Made by a program: the position numbers and the translations under genes. From Cristatella mucedo (taxonomy: Eukaryota; Bryozoa; Phylactolaemata; Cristatellidae): 64,000 bases of DNA. Positions 22,138-34,459 of the stretch are shown piece by piece. Location: assembly GCA_009760855.2 (NCBI GenBank), contig WPIO01000018.1, positions 986,001 to 1,050,000 of the forward strand, in the 5' to 3' direction. The notes under the pieces are model-generated. The model was not told the origin of the DNA, did no database searches, and saw only the letters and a program-made list of their open reading frames with translations. Position 1 is the first letter of the stretch, and every line of letters starts with the position of its first letter.

Positions 22138-22535
22138 CATACAAATCTCAAATCTTCTGAAGACCGTGCCTTTAGTTCGTATGGTTCCTATGCCTGGAAC
22201 TCAATCCCGGCTTCTCCTGACTTGATCACATTTAAAAAGATGCTAGATAGAAGTGCATTTAAGTATCACACCATTTGGCAAGGATCCCTGTGATTCGTCC
22301 TTTATGTGCTTATGCGTGCTGACTCGGTGCATGCTGCCACTAACCATAATTGCATGCTGACCCTGTGCATTTCACCCTTAACCATGTTATTCTCGTTGTT
22401 TATTGAGCATGCTACAACAAACCATTCGATCGTGCTTCCTTTGCATCGAATGTAAAGTGCCTGGAGAGATATTGAGTTCTCTGAGGGTGCTATATCAAAT
22501 GCATAGTAATTAGTATCATTAGTAGTAGTAGTACA
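22138..22535 (+). mobile_element. LINE family B 3' end
   Basis: Begins in the coding region at a KSSEDRAFSSYGSYAWNS-like stretch, then a TFKKML block. The 3' UTR landmarks follow (CATGCTGCCACTAACC, GCATGCTGACCCTGTGCAT, GAATGTAAAGTGCC, CTGAGGGTGC). The tail is a TAGTAGTAGTAG-type repeat. This copy is of a subfamily with GATCGTGCTTCC in place of AATTGCATTTCC. Confidence 0.8.
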
Positions 22536-22847
22536 ACCTGTTTAGCTAAGCAGACGTTGTACCAAAAAGTGCGACTTGTTGCGCAGCCTGTTTAGAAAAG
22601 CAAAAACGAACTAAATTTCTCGAATTCAAAGAACAATGTAGCTGCTCCATTAAGCCCATCTACAGGGTCTTGCAGTGTGACAAGGATAATAGCTCGTCCG
22701 GCTAAGACATTTGAATAAATTATATTACTGAGCTCCATAAATATTCTCACGCTACTAATTTATTTTACTAGTCAAAACAAGGAGATTCAGACTGGTGGTT
22801 TCCTTACATGCACGATATAGAGACATATGATCTTTTAGAAAAGTACT

Positions 22848-22935
22848 TAACAATACATTTGTATAGCATCCTCAGAGCGCTAAATCTCTTTCTACGAAAT
22901 GTACAGTGTTGTATAGAAAGCATTACCAAATGATT
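22848..22935 (-). mobile_element. LINE family B tail fragment
   Basis: Reverse complement of the terminal stem-loop: CAATACATTTGTATAGCATC, CTCAGAGCGCTAAATCTCTT. Only the last ~85 bp are present. Confidence 0.6.
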
Positions 22936-25184
22936 GGCAGTAACAGTCGCATTCAGCAGGCACAGTGTAAGCAGGTACCTGTGCACGGCAGGGCTTGATA
23001 AGACAACTTCCCTGTACTCGATAAGCTACTTATCCCATACTTGACCATTCCAAGAGCTGGTGTGCTGTTGATGACAGGCTGCTGTTCCTGCTGTTATACT
23101 TTTTCTCCACTATACAGGTCATAGGTTCCGCCTAGCAGCATGTAGCTTCATTTGGGGGAACCGGATTTCGTGTGTAAGCTCACATCTGCTTACATCTGCA
23201 TGTGAGTTTATATTCACAGCTAATGAGAGTGAATAGGTGTCTCTACCTGGAACTGTGACAAATAAACAGGACTGAACCAACGTGGGCCTTTTAGAATGCT
23301 CATGCAGCCTGTTGATAAATGCTGGCAAGGCTTTTAATGGGCGATTGGTATTCCATCCAATGTCGCCGGAAGAGTTGTGAGTGCCACCATTAAAGTAATT
23401 GACTAGCTCAGTTCACATTTCTTTTCGTCAGACCTATGGCATGGCAAAGCAACAGAGTTGATCTTCACAACACGAACGCCAAAAGCCGTGTCTTCTAGCT
23501 ACAGTCTTTACTATACAGATCTCAAACATCGAGTCCTAACGTGCCAGCTGCATGAACCAACCCAAGAGTCTGTCCCGTCCTTGCAGACAGCATTGTCCAG
23601 TTGTCCGCCTACCATACCTGATGCCTTATACCCAGGCTCTACAGTAAATTGGCACACACGTTACAAACGTGAGTCACAACCAAACCGAGACGTTCGTCCC
23701 AGGATCGTACATTAGTGGGCCCCGGCAGTCCCACAAACGGCCACTCAGCAGCCTTTGTGGGTCGCATCGTCTGTCTGGCGCGAATCGCGGAATTGCCGGA
23801 GGGGGGGTGGGGTGGGGCACGTTTCCAGGCAGCTAGAGCCAAAAGTACTACTTGCTTCATGTGTATAATATTTGAAGCTCCCGGGCATGCTTCTCGGACC
23901 GAGGCCACACTGTCATGTCCATGACACGAAGCTGGTGCTTCAGGAGAGCCACGATCGTCAGACCCTGTCCTGTCTAGCAAGCCCCTGTTCAAGGCCACAG
24001 GCTGAGGCCAGCTGAGACGAATCCTTTGAGGGAGTCTGAAAAACCAGCTCCTCCCAGAGGCAGCAACCTCTGGGCGATGGGAAATAGGCCTGAGATCTGA
24101 ATACCGAGAAGCTGCCCGGTGCTGGAATAGGCACTTGAAGGTGAATGCTAAGACTGGCCACACCAAAGCAGCAGCGAGATGTTCGCAGCTGCTTGTTACT
24201 CTCTCTACCTCTCTCTCTCTCTCTCTACCTTGCAATGAGTGGCCTGATAACAGCTCTTTGAAGAATGCTCGAACAAAACCTATTACGTAGTTACGTAGGA
24301 GGCATTTTTATTATGTTCGTTATGCAAGACAGCAGCAAATCTAGGAATCTCATTAGGAAAGCCGTAGGTAGGTAAGGGGTCTGGTTAGCATGTAATCTAC
24401 TCGGGTTGGGAGATGCACTTCGAGATAAGTAAGGAGGTCAGTATGGGCAAGCTTTCAAGAGGACACTAACAATGAGTAGGAAGCTGAGGTTGAAGAGTCC
24501 TGAGGGGATGTTTGCTATCTAGAGGATGACTGGAATTTGTTATGCAGGTCAGCATCGGCTGCACCCAGGCTCTACCGACAGCCTCGAAACCCTCACTGAC
24601 TCAGTAAAGTCAAAACTTCAGGATTCTCTCGACGAGCAGGCTCCCCCTACATTCAGTCCGTGTGCAGAGCCCTGGAGATTCCTTTAAATTTACCAAAAAA
24701 TCTAAAGAATGCCCGTGTCATGCACAGGCGAGGACACCACTTTAAGATGTTTGGGTCTACGACGATGCAGCCCCTTTCAAGTATTTCCTTCGTGCCTATG
24801 GAAGCTTGAAAGTGCCAGGCTTTTTCACAAGAAAACTGAAGTCTTGAAAGTCACACCTAAAATTCGTCTTATAAAACGGTAAATCCTTTGTAGCGGTTTG
24901 GTCAGGAAGTTTTCCTCTCGTTCTCCAATAAAATTGAGCACACTCGTGCCTCTATAAAGCCCTGTCGGACTGAAGCTGATGCTAATTGAGTCTCAAACTA
25001 CAACCTGTCTTGAGAAATTGTACGAGGTTTCTTAAAAAAAAAAGTAGCTGCCTTAACACAGTCGAGTCAATGAAGCTCGTCTCTTGAAGATCGATCCTAG
25101 ACCATTCCCTCTATGGCCTTCACTGGCAGACAAAATGTGTCCAGCAATGGCTAAGATTTTTAATATGTTTCTCTATTTAAGGAA
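22936..25184. other. No recognisable gene; one G-run tract
   Basis: A minus-strand open frame of 198 codons (24235-23639) has no family signature and contains a CT-repeat-encoded N terminus, so I do not call it. A G-quadruplex-type tract (GGAGGGGGGGTGGGGTGGGG) is at 23798-23817. A short CT repeat lies near 24200. Confidence 0.4.
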
Positions 25185-26025
25185 ACTCTCCCTGCAGCTA
25201 GCCATCAGATCCAATCATTGTCTTAGATTAGTGACTACCGAGTTGGCTTGCAACATTTCACTATAGAATATCTGCTTAGTTCAGTCTGGGAAGGACAACT
25301 GCAATTGCAGTTCGGGTGGGCTACTGAACAACGCCCTTCAGCCTCTTCAGAGTGCATGATGAATGTAGCTGCAAGGCTAGTCAATAATTTTCAGAGGTTT
25401 AGCCTCGTTTCTGCTTGCTGAAGGAGCCGCAATAGCTTCCATTCGATCAGTGGATATAGAGCAAGAGTCTTACACCGACCCACAAGCCACCCCTCTTCAT
25501 ATCTAGCTGAACTGCTGCACAAGTTTCAGACTCATCGTTCGCTCAGGTTCTCGATGAAGAATCGATTAGCTTTTCCATTTCTCTTTTTTGAGACCATAGG
25601 TGATAAAAGATTTTGCTATCTGGGTCCCAGACTGTGGCACTCACTACCATTTCTTACTCAACACAACTCTCCTCCTGAAGACTGTGGCACATCCTCACCA
25701 GCCATCTTGAGCTGGTATTTCCATACAACTCACTTCTTTGACTGCCCTCCAGACTCGGCTACGGTGTAACAGCCTTAGTCATATAGCCTTAAACACTATA
25801 GAGCCTTGACCGGCTATCACCACTGCCTGCAATGGGCAATAAAGGATCGACCACTGTAGGACTCGAACCCAGGATCTGGCCCACTTTCTCTTTGTTTTGA
25901 GAGATGAAGTCTGTTAGTTGGCTACCGTATATTAGGTGCTAAGTAGGCTTCATAAAACTCTCACGCATAGCAATCTTTTATTCTTCGTAGCCATGCAGAG
26001 TCGCAGACGGATATACATACGGGCC
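25185..26025 (+). mobile_element. LINE family A 3' half, interrupted by a SINE
   Basis: Degenerate family A: QLAIRSN from TASHHV-like sequence, QSVMMNVAARLVN, then the 25554-25769 frame with IGDKRFCYLGPRLWHSLPF, SSPAILSWYFHTTHFFDCPP. Family A continues after a SINE-1 insertion (CCACTTTCTCTTTG, AGATGAAGTCTGTTAG) to the 3' end GCAGAGTCGCAGACGGATAT near 26015. Confidence 0.78.
25772..25886 (-). mobile_element. SINE-1 copy nested in LINE A
   Basis: On the minus strand: box B GGGTTCGAGTCC (25870-25859), then a CAGTGGTCGATCCTTTATTG stretch, then GCAGGCAGTGGTGATAGCCG, then a CAAGGCTC block. It splits the family A sequence between CTCGGCTA and CCCACTTTCTC. The tRNA head is truncated. Confidence 0.75.
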
Positions 26026-26139
26026 TATTCAGTTAGTTTAAGATGCAAAAAATCCTCGAAGTATAGTGGCAGGCGATGTGGTTTCGATTCAGTTTAGATA
26101 ATGAGAGAATTGTCGACCGTGTCAGACATATCACTGACC

Positions 26140-26337
26140 TGACATTGGTGCATGCTGCCACTGACCACACTTGCAGGCTGACCCTGTGCATGTCACACCT
26201 AACCATGTTATTCATGTTGTTTATCAAGCGTGATACCACTCACCACTCGATCGTGTTTCCTTTGTAGCAAATTTAAAGCACCTAGAAAGAGATTGAATTA
26301 TCTGGTGGTGCTTTATCAAGTATATTATTATTATTAT
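26140..26337 (+). mobile_element. LINE family B 3' UTR and tail
   Basis: TGCATGCTGCCACTGACC, GACCCTGTGCATGTCACACC, TGTTTATCAAGCGTGATACC, then CACCTAGAAAGAGATTGAAT and (ATT)n. No coding sequence remains. Confidence 0.82.
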
Positions 26338-26854
26338 TCCATATTTCCACATGCCTTTCGCAAATTCACCATGCCTGTCATCGTGGAAAATCTTTTTGTT
26401 ACTCAAACAGAGTAGCAGGCCACCACAGCAGCTGTGGCAATGCTGTGAGGAATTTCTATTCGACTGAGTGCACTTAATGGAATGAAAAGTTGGCTGCATG
26501 ATGTTCACTTCGTATGGCTTTAAAGATGCCGTCCGGTGAGCAAAGTAACCCACGGCATGCGCGTCAGCATGCGAAAACCTGTACGTGCCAACACCAGAGC
26601 TGCGAATAAGCAGGCAGACAAGCAAGCAGCGCCTCAAAACAGCAGCAGCACCAGCGACTTACTGTTACACTGCATTATCTGCTCCTTCAGCTCCGACAAG
26701 GTCTTGTGCAGCTCATCGATTGCCGCCAGCTCCTCGGCATACGGTGCAGGCTCAATGTCAAGGTGAGGCCGCTTAGCGACATGCCTGAGAAGTACAGCGA
26801 CAGAATTGGACACTTCACTGCTGCCTGTGCAGCACTGCTACCACATTCTAGAGC

Positions 26855-26945
26855 TATCGATCGTGCTTCCTTTGCAGCAAATGTAAAGTGCCAGAAAGAG
26901 GGTGAGTTCTCTGAAGGCACTACATCAAATGTATTATTACTATTA
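26855..26945 (+). mobile_element. LINE family B terminal stem-loop fragment
   Basis: CGATCGTGCTTCCTTTGCAG, CAAATGTAAAGTGCC, GAGTTCTCTGAAGGCAC, ATCAAATGTATTATTACTAT. About 90 bp of the element end. Confidence 0.75.
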
Positions 26946-27174
26946 CTTTTAATACGGTCGAGCTTCCGATGGGAGCATGCCTGATGCAGACACGAAGACA
27001 CTCTGCTCATCCACCGACTAGGGAAAGCGACATTGAAAAGATAACTTGTGGTAGTCGGCTATATTCCATTGCATGCATTGCACTGGATGCTATATTGCAG
27101 CTGCCGAGAAGCACTCGCGACAGCAAGCTGATCATTTAGCTGCAGCCATGCCATCTGGCCGAAGGCAAGTGCAT

Positions 27175-27353
27175 CACTATGGTCACTAGGTAAGGCGGTT
27201 GCTTTTCACGACCTCGGCCCCGAGGTCGTGGGCTCGAATCCTGCAGTGGGCGATCCTTTATCACCACTGCAAGCGGTGGTGATAGCCGGAAAGGCTCTTC
27301 TGTCGCTATACAAAAGAGGCTGTTAAATCAGCTAGCATTTATTTATTTATTAC
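27175..27353 (+). mobile_element. SINE-1, near full length
   Basis: The tRNA-like head has a box A-like GGTAAGGCGGTTGC and box B GGCTCGAATCC at 27231-27241. The body reads CAGTGGGCGATCCTTTATCA, GCAAGCGGTGGTGATAGCCG, then CTTCTGTCGCTATAC, GAGGCTGTTAAATCAGC and a TTTATTTATTTATT tail. It is the best copy of this family in the window. Confidence 0.85.
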
Positions 27354-27969
27354 AGAAGCCACGATAAGTGCACTACAGCAGTCGTACTGGCGCTTATTGC
27401 ATCTGGGCCACTCTGGCTAATGTGACAGATCTTCGAGAGAACGTCCCTACTGCAAGCCTACAGCCCTATGCTCACACGCAGACAGGTGCGATTCGTAGCG
27501 ATCTGTGGCTTCATCTATTGTGCCACGGCATTGCTGAAGTGGCAAGGCAATGGATGCCACCACGGTGGCAGCACTGACTACACGCCCTGTTCGGTCTCAC
27601 TGTTAGAGTGAAAATCATACCCACTCCACCACGGCCAATCTAGACTTTTATCAAGGCAAACAGCTAAGCGGATCCATCGTGTCAGGGAGGAGGGTGCTTG
27701 GATAGCCGTGCATGCAGGGAGTTGTAATCGTTGGTTGATCAGCTGGCCATCTGTGGTGTCAAGGGAAGTGAAATAAAGCCGCAGAACACAGCCGACGAGA
27801 TAGCATAAGCGGAATCAAATTCTGATTACTTGGTACCTATATAAGCCATCTGTATAAGCGATCTACATAAGCCACGTACATTACCGACTTCATGACCTCA
27901 CCAACACTTGCTGCTGACTACTAGGATGTGTGGCAGGTGAGCTACACAAGGTGGCTTGCACGAGCATGA
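27354..27969. other. No recognisable feature
   Basis: No coding frame or repeat-family match. Confidence 0.4.
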
Positions 27970-28165
27970 GCTCGGTAGCAGCAGCAGCAGCAGCAGATGT
28001 ACCAGCACCAGCAGCAGGGGTAGCAGAAAATAGTAGCAGCAGCAGCAGACAACAGTAGCAGCAGTAGTGGCATCAGGCAGCAGCAGCAGCAGCAGCAGCA
28101 TACAGCTGCGATGGTGGCAGCAGAAGCAGACAGCAGAGCAGCAGCAGCAGCAGAAGCAGACTATG
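27970..28165 (+). repeat. Interrupted (CAG)n trinucleotide tract
   Basis: Runs of GCAGCAGCAG broken by TAGCAG, ACCAGCACCAG and GGCATCAGG variants, including an uninterrupted (CAG)7-8 near 28078-28100. It is open in several frames with Gln/Ser/Ala on plus and Leu on minus, but no flanking coding sequence is supported. Confidence 0.85.
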
Positions 28166-29191
28166 TGGACTCGGGGAAAGGTGATTCATGACCTAGTCGC
28201 GTGTGTGATTCCTGCAGCAGCTGATCCTTTAATGCCACGAGAGGATGATGACAAACCCTGTCTCTTCTTCGGATATATAAATGACGCTGATACCTTTACT
28301 GCCTTTTCACCAGCAAGCAGCATGAATTTGAAGCATTAGTGCTCATTAAGGATCTGGAGGACAGGTTCAGCTAAGAAAATTGTAAGCAAAAATGTAATCA
28401 TGCACCACCAAGCAGTCTCTCTCTCTCTCTCTCTGCCTGATTAACCGGTATAACTGACCGCTTTCACCTGTAGCCGCTATTCCTCACTAGTCGTCACTTA
28501 GCTTCACATGTCCCAAATATAATAAAATATTATGAAATCTCAAAATAATGCTTCACGACAGCAAGCTGCCATAGCTCTCCTATTCGAGTAGGATTAGGAT
28601 TCAAGTAACACTTTAGTCTGAAGCAAAGTTCAAGTCATCATGCCACTTATCTTCTGCTTCTGGAGACTTGAGAGCACTTTTCATTGGATAATACGCCGGT
28701 TGCTACATTTTGCTATCTCTGGCAAATTTCTGCGACAGGTGACTTTGCTCTGCAGGTCCTATTGCACGGAGCTTGCTCCCACCATTTATATTCTGCTCAG
28801 TCGACCTACTGGTGCCATTACAGGTCCTTTTATTTAAGCTAGAATTTGCAACTAGTTACTTCGGGCTTGCTTGCCTTGCTGCTAGCCATTTTCAGAGAGC
28901 AACCCAGTTCTTATCGATTAGGCGATATCATGTATATATTTAGTATTCACGACGAAGAAAAAGCCAAACCGACGGCTGCGAAAGCGTAAAGTACTTCATG
29001 TCTCTTTGCCACTACAAATCCATTCACTATTTCCCTGTAATTAACGTCAGAAAGTTACGATAAGCTACTACAGGCGCTAGGCAGCAGCAGGTGGCACTGG
29101 TTTCTGCTGCTTCTCATTCAAAAAATTCAGACGACATGCACCTTCACAGCTGTCTGGCAGATACACAACAGGGACATGCACCCGAGAAGGT

Positions 29192-29192
<1 letters not shown>
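28166..29192. other. Mostly unassigned; possible SINE and LINE remnants
   Basis: 28185-28235 faintly resembles the SINE-1 core (GATTCCTGCAGC, GATCCTTTAATGCCA). 28735-28800 (CTCTGCAGGTCCTATTGC) faintly resembles family A at the GPRLWNSLP codons. A short (CT) tract is at 28418-28435. All are weak. Confidence 0.3.
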
Positions 29193-29257
<65 letters not shown>

Positions 29258-29355
29258 AAGAGAGACAGCGAGAGATGGAGAGGGAGAGAGAGACAGAGAG
29301 GGAGAGAGAGAGACAGAGAGAGAAAGACAGAAAGAGAAACAGAAAGAGAGAGCTG
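29193..29355. repeat. (GA)n microsatellite with GACAGA variants
   Basis: A pure GA array to ~29245 degrades into GAGAAAGAGA, GAGACAGAGA and AGACAGAAAG units. Open frames across it are artefacts. Confidence 0.93.
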
Positions 29356-32300
29356 GAGACAGTGTGATGAATAAGACTGAGAAATTTGAGGCAAGATGAA
29401 TGGGAGGTAGCAGTAAGAAAGAGATGGAGAGGGTAAGGGGGAATTCACAAGGGAGAGGAGAGTGTGTGTGGGGCAGGAGTGGGACGGGGAGAGAAAGGCC
29501 TGATGTAAAACCTGTGTGCAGGGGGGCGGAGATCAATGAAGGTAGAAAGCAAGCCTGGAAGTGCAGCTTAAGGATGCACATCTACACATTTATATCTCCT
29601 AAGCAATCGGCACTAGGAAATGGAAGATTTCCGATCCAAATCGGAAGCGTCCGACTCCTATGGTGCAACAGGTAGCCATGTGTTGGAGCATAAGTCTGAA
29701 GGGTGAGAAGTCTGGTTGACTCACCTCGCTTGTTTTTACGACGATTATTCACTGCTTACTTGCACCTGCACTGTGTGTCTAGCACTTCTAAAGATTCATT
29801 GCGAGCACATATTTACTACCAAAGTAAGGAATTCAGTGTTTGAGATGCACGAGGTAGTGGCATGTGTATTTTCGCTCAACGAATCTCCCGTGGTTTAGCC
29901 ACATCCTGTCGCGGGTTCAAATGATTTCCGTCAGCATAGTTTTGAATCAGATTACAGGGTATAGTGCTAGGCTTGCGTATTTCAATGTTTGCCAGATTTT
30001 TGGCGGTTCGTCAGATTCGTAAGGTCGCTTAAAGCCTAGTCTATTTAGGATGCAACTTCTATTAGCGACCTCCCTAGTCACGACGGCCTACGTCGTCGTT
30101 ATCCCTTGGTTTGACTTACGAAATAACAAGCGAGCTTCGGATCGAAGAATGACTAGCCAAGGCATGAGTGTACCTGGTAATGAGCTCATGTCACGCGAAC
30201 TAATGTAAAGAAATGTAGTTAGATAAAAGAGCCCAGAGCACTATCTAATTGCTTGCGGCTAGCCGGCGCTCGTCGTTGTACTAGGTATGCCGGGGTTTAC
30301 ATGGCACTAAAAGGCAGCGAATGAACTAACCGAGTTAATTCGTCGTCTGCAGCAACGTCGGCAGGGTTGGCTGGTGTGCCTCGTAGCGACATGCTAGGCG
30401 TCAAGCGAAACAGTGCCGAGAATCGACTAATTATCGCTGGACATGGACAGCTGTCCGATGTGTTGATACTTTTAAAAATGGCTAGTAGTGGCTACATTTT
30501 TGATAATAAAAAATCACTTTTCTAGTAACCTATTTCACCCTAAGCTGATAATGTTCTAAGCGACCATCGGCCGTCACCTTCTTGGTTCTGCACAGCATGT
30601 GCCCATTCCCGCCTATACAAATGCTACTGCATGGCGAAATGGGCTGCAGAGCTCACTAGCAACAATTTCGAAATGCTAACTAAATCTCACTGAATGCTAA
30701 GCTCAGCTAATTGTTGTGTCTTTTAATTTCGGCGCTGGAAGATAGTATTACACTCTCAGTGTATTGAATTTCATACGAATATGCGTGCGCTTACTTCTAC
30801 AACGCTTTCATCCACCGGACGCGCCAGCGTCCGACACGCATTTATGTTAGATTTGTGTTCGGAGAGTGCTAATATTTGACTGCTGATTTGATATAGCCAA
30901 ACTTGTGCTGCCTTTGGTCTAAGCCAAATATTTTGTAGCGGCACACGTAGCTGTTTCTTTAATTTCTCAGCGCCCGGCCAAACCTGCCGTCAAAATGCGT
31001 GGCTTTTTAGTGCCGGCTCAGAGTAGCCGGACTGTACCTCGTGGCTCGATCGGTCAACTGACCGGAAGCCCAATCGAGAGCACGGAGTCCCGATGGTTCA
31101 GCCATGACGGGTGCTGCGTCGCACAAGGCAGCGACCACTGCCTCTCAGTCAGCACTATAACTGTCTCTCTGGCTCGGTAATTTGTAGAGATAGGGCGGCA
31201 GGGCGGTAGGCCGTACAGAACTGGCCATGGCATAGAGCTTTTTCACAGCTCTTTGCAACAACTGGCGCAATAAACCTTATCGGCGTGAGATTTCGCTTGC
31301 TAGCGTGTGCGTTGTCTGTTTCGGAATCGCGGACGCCAACCGTGTGCGACAGAACTCTTCTAGCAGACAGCGTCTACGATAACTAATAATCTCACAGCGG
31401 TAGCTCACAACCAGCGAAAAGAGCTCACTTGAGATTCATCCAAAAAGCACAGACATTCTTTGGCCGCTCGTCGAGGTGGGTCACTTTCATGGGCAATAAA
31501 AAGCGAAACTCCTAGACAGATTAACGATCTCCATACTTAATTAGTTGCAAAGGAGGGACCCTCGCTCACCAAGTCTGAAGGGTCTACTCAGCCATGACAC
31601 TAATTAAATGCTAGGCAATAAATGAAGACTGCTCGCTGTTGCACCAGGCCACACGTAAAAATAGAGTTGCACCTCATTGCGTCGGGGATACTAAATGACG
31701 AATGAGTAACGAATGGGCTCAGATTTGTACAGCAATCCTATAGCTAATTGGGGCTATTCATAGCCTCTAGGCATGTTGCTGTTTAGCACCATATTGAACT
31801 GCCTTTGACTGATCGAACGTACCAGAAAGCGAGCCGTGCAATCATTCAGAATTATGAACGAATAAGTGAATGATGTAATGGTAGCCGCTGCCAACGGTTT
31901 GTCAAAGTCAACAGTGGCTGCTTGTCTTAGATTTGGGGCAACGCCGAGTAAAACACCGGCACAAGTAAATATTCTGACAGTTGAGTTGTGTTTCCACTCG
32001 GAAGTTCCACACGGTAGGCTGGTGGAATAGCCTGGTCAACATATTTTGAAAAGTGGGGGCAGACTTGCGTGACGCATCGCATTGCAAAAGAAATTCGAGC
32101 GTAACGCTCTTGCTTAAAAAGTTTTTATTACTTAGGTAGCAAGTGAAGCTGCGAATGTATCTCGCTGCCAACATTTACCCTCAGAGCTGGCAGCTACTAA
32201 GTCGGGTTACATTGCCGGGACTTGCCAGTTTCATGAGTTCAATACAAGACGCATCGGAGTAGTCAAGCGTGTGAGTCACCCAGCTATGAGCCAGCTGCTG

Positions 32301-32744
32301 CGACGTGGGTGAATCTGGGGAGAAATTGCTTGGGCCACATCTCTCAGAAGGATGACGTGTGCTCGCCGAGCATCGAAAATCCATAGAGAGTATCGACTAA
32401 CAGTATAAGCGGAACTCAGCAACACTTACCGCCGTGTGTAGATATGGCGGATCGCGGATACTTTCAAGCACTTCCAACTTACCTTGAACTTGCATAGCAA
32501 AGGTGGACTACACTCACACAACTCCTCAGGCATTTTTATTTGCATTGAACTTGCACCCTGACGCCAATTTTAAAGCACGCTAGGGACAAAAGTGTACTCA
32601 AACAGCAAGGTCCTGTTTCATTACGCGGCTAATTTACGTTTAAGCAGCCTAAGTAATTTTTGCTTTGGAAGTCAAAGTCATCACGGATACGGATAGGCTA
32701 ATCTAGGCTTCGAAAGGGCTGGTGGTAGATCAGCATTACCATAC
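29356..32744. other. No recognisable feature
   Basis: About 3.4 kb. G-rich purine sequence runs to ~29540, then ordinary AT/GC-balanced unique sequence. No exon, RNA gene or transposon copy could be supported. Confidence 0.4.
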
Positions 32745-32925
32745 TCACAAGGCCGTGATAGCACAGGATTTAAGGTGCTCGCTCTTCACAACCGAAGTCG
32801 TGGGTTCGAATCCTGCAGTTGGGCGATTCTATATTGCCATCTGCAAGCGGCGGTGATAGCCGGCCGACAAATCTCTTCTGTCGCTATGAAAATGAGTCTG
32901 TTAAATCAGCAAAGAGTATTATAAG
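32745..32925 (+). mobile_element. SINE-1 copy
   Basis: Box A-like GATAGCACAGGATTTAAGG and box B GGTTCGAATCC at 32803-32813, then CTGCAGTTGGGCGATTC, GCAAGCGGCGGTGATAGCCG, CTTCTGTCGCTATG and GAGTCTGTTAAATCAGC. Tail AGTATTATA. Confidence 0.82.
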
Positions 32926-33943
32926 ATTATGGACCTTTCAGAGGCAGCTGTTCGCAGAAAGATGATGGGGCTAGTTCATGTTGCAGGGCCCCATCGCTGG
33001 GCCCTAAGGCCGGAAGGAAGGTGAATCCTCTTAAAAACCAAAGTATTCTTAAATTTAACTCGAGCTTCGCCAAAGAAGCGTCTGCGTCGTACGAGTAATG
33101 CAGACGTAATAAAGTAGCGCTGCCTGCCAACTCTAAAAGAAGCCAGACGCGAGTTCAGCTGACGCAATGACGACGCTCACGGCGCGCGATCGAGGCTAAA
33201 TAGCAGCGAAGCTCGAGCGTCCGCTCCGCCGCCGCCGCGGACCTCGATTGTCCGGAGAGGAAGCCATCTGAACCAGAAGATCAGCTGGGCACGTTCGGTA
33301 TCCGTACTTTAGGTCAACATGTCAACGGTCAACGTCGGATACTAGAGCAACATCGTGCTCAGATCCGTGCTTCGGCGGCTGGCTCCCATGGAAACATGAA
33401 ATCCTGCAATCATACAATCCGGCTGATTGATCTGCAGCAGTCGATTGACAGATCGACCCAGTAGCGGATGCCTCCTCTTAGCCACCAGTGATCCTCCCTG
33501 GGGTCGTTCGCACCGACTTTTCGAACCCGCTGGATCAGAGCAAGGCTGACTTTACCGACTTCACGGATGCCAACAAATCATAGGGGCATTATTAGTGTCC
33601 CCAAAAGTGGCATCGCCGGTGCACGCGTGGTCGTAGCCGTAGCGTCCTCACCTGCGACTGAGGTCATCGGTTAAGTTTTTGTTCTTTCTGGTCAGCTTTG
33701 TTTGTTTGCCTGTCATATTTTCCCCATACACTTGCATAGAGCCCCAAAAGAACTTGAACTATATCAAGGCGCTTGACACGACGCAAGGCTCGAGTCCACG
33801 AACTTGGTCGTAAAAGTTTCGCGCCGTAACCTTGGGCCAAGGCGGGGCGGCGTTGCTAAGCAACATTGTTTCTAAGCCAGCTGCACGAATCGTACCCTCT
33901 ATTCTCAGCTCGTTGTTCTTATAAGCGGCCGAAAAGCAGAGGC
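32926..33943. other. No recognisable gene; short GC-rich patch
   Basis: 33170-33260 is CpG-rich (CGCCGCCGCCGCGG near 33226). The remainder is unique sequence without coding signature. Confidence 0.35.
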
Positions 33944-34212
33944 ACGCAACGACAACTCCTCTTCTGCTGCTGCCGTGACTATGGCTCATCTTTTCAGCCG
34001 GGCTGAGCTGCTACTTCCATGCTACTCGCTACCTCAACTGCTCTCCTGACTCTGCTATGCTTCCCACTTTGTTGCGTGAGACGAAGTCTGTTGGCTACCG
34101 AATGCGTACCGAAAGCCACTTAGGCTGTGAGTGCGCTATATAAAACTCTCCTGCGTTACACTCACTTAGTCTTTATGGCTTTGTGGAGTTACAGACGGAG
34201 ATACATTACATT
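33944..34212 (+). mobile_element. LINE family A 3' end
   Basis: Matches the terminal ~270 bp of the 13.1-14.4 kb copy: CTGAGCTGCTACTTCCATGC, TTGCGTGAGACGAAGTCTGT, TGCGTACCGAAAGCC, TATATAAAACTCTCC, TTTGTGGAGTTACAGACGGA. Tail ACATTACATTAAAA. It is highly similar and therefore a relatively recent insertion. Confidence 0.88.
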
Positions 34213-34459
34213 AAAATCATAATTAACATCTATGAATGAAGGATTGCGGCCTCAAAGTGCGCGTTCCAAAAATGAGCACTTTAGAAGTACTGCGGCGGGT
34301 TCTTTTGACGAAAAATTAAATCGGTACAACTAACCAAAGGCCAACCCATACGATACGATAATATCATTATGCTATCAAGTCTTTCGTCTGGCGTCTCAAA
34401 AAAATCCCTGAACAGGTGCTCTAAGCCTGGTCAGTAGCGTGCATTGAATAACATAATTA

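Noticed and set aside
23639-24235. 198-codon minus-strand frame
   Set aside because: It begins in a CT microsatellite, has no domain and no splice context.
29091-29581. Open frames rich in Glu-Arg or Ser-Leu across GA/CT arrays
   Set aside because: They arise from dinucleotide repeats read as codons. The same applies at 8946-9191, 47593-47871 and 56241-56718.
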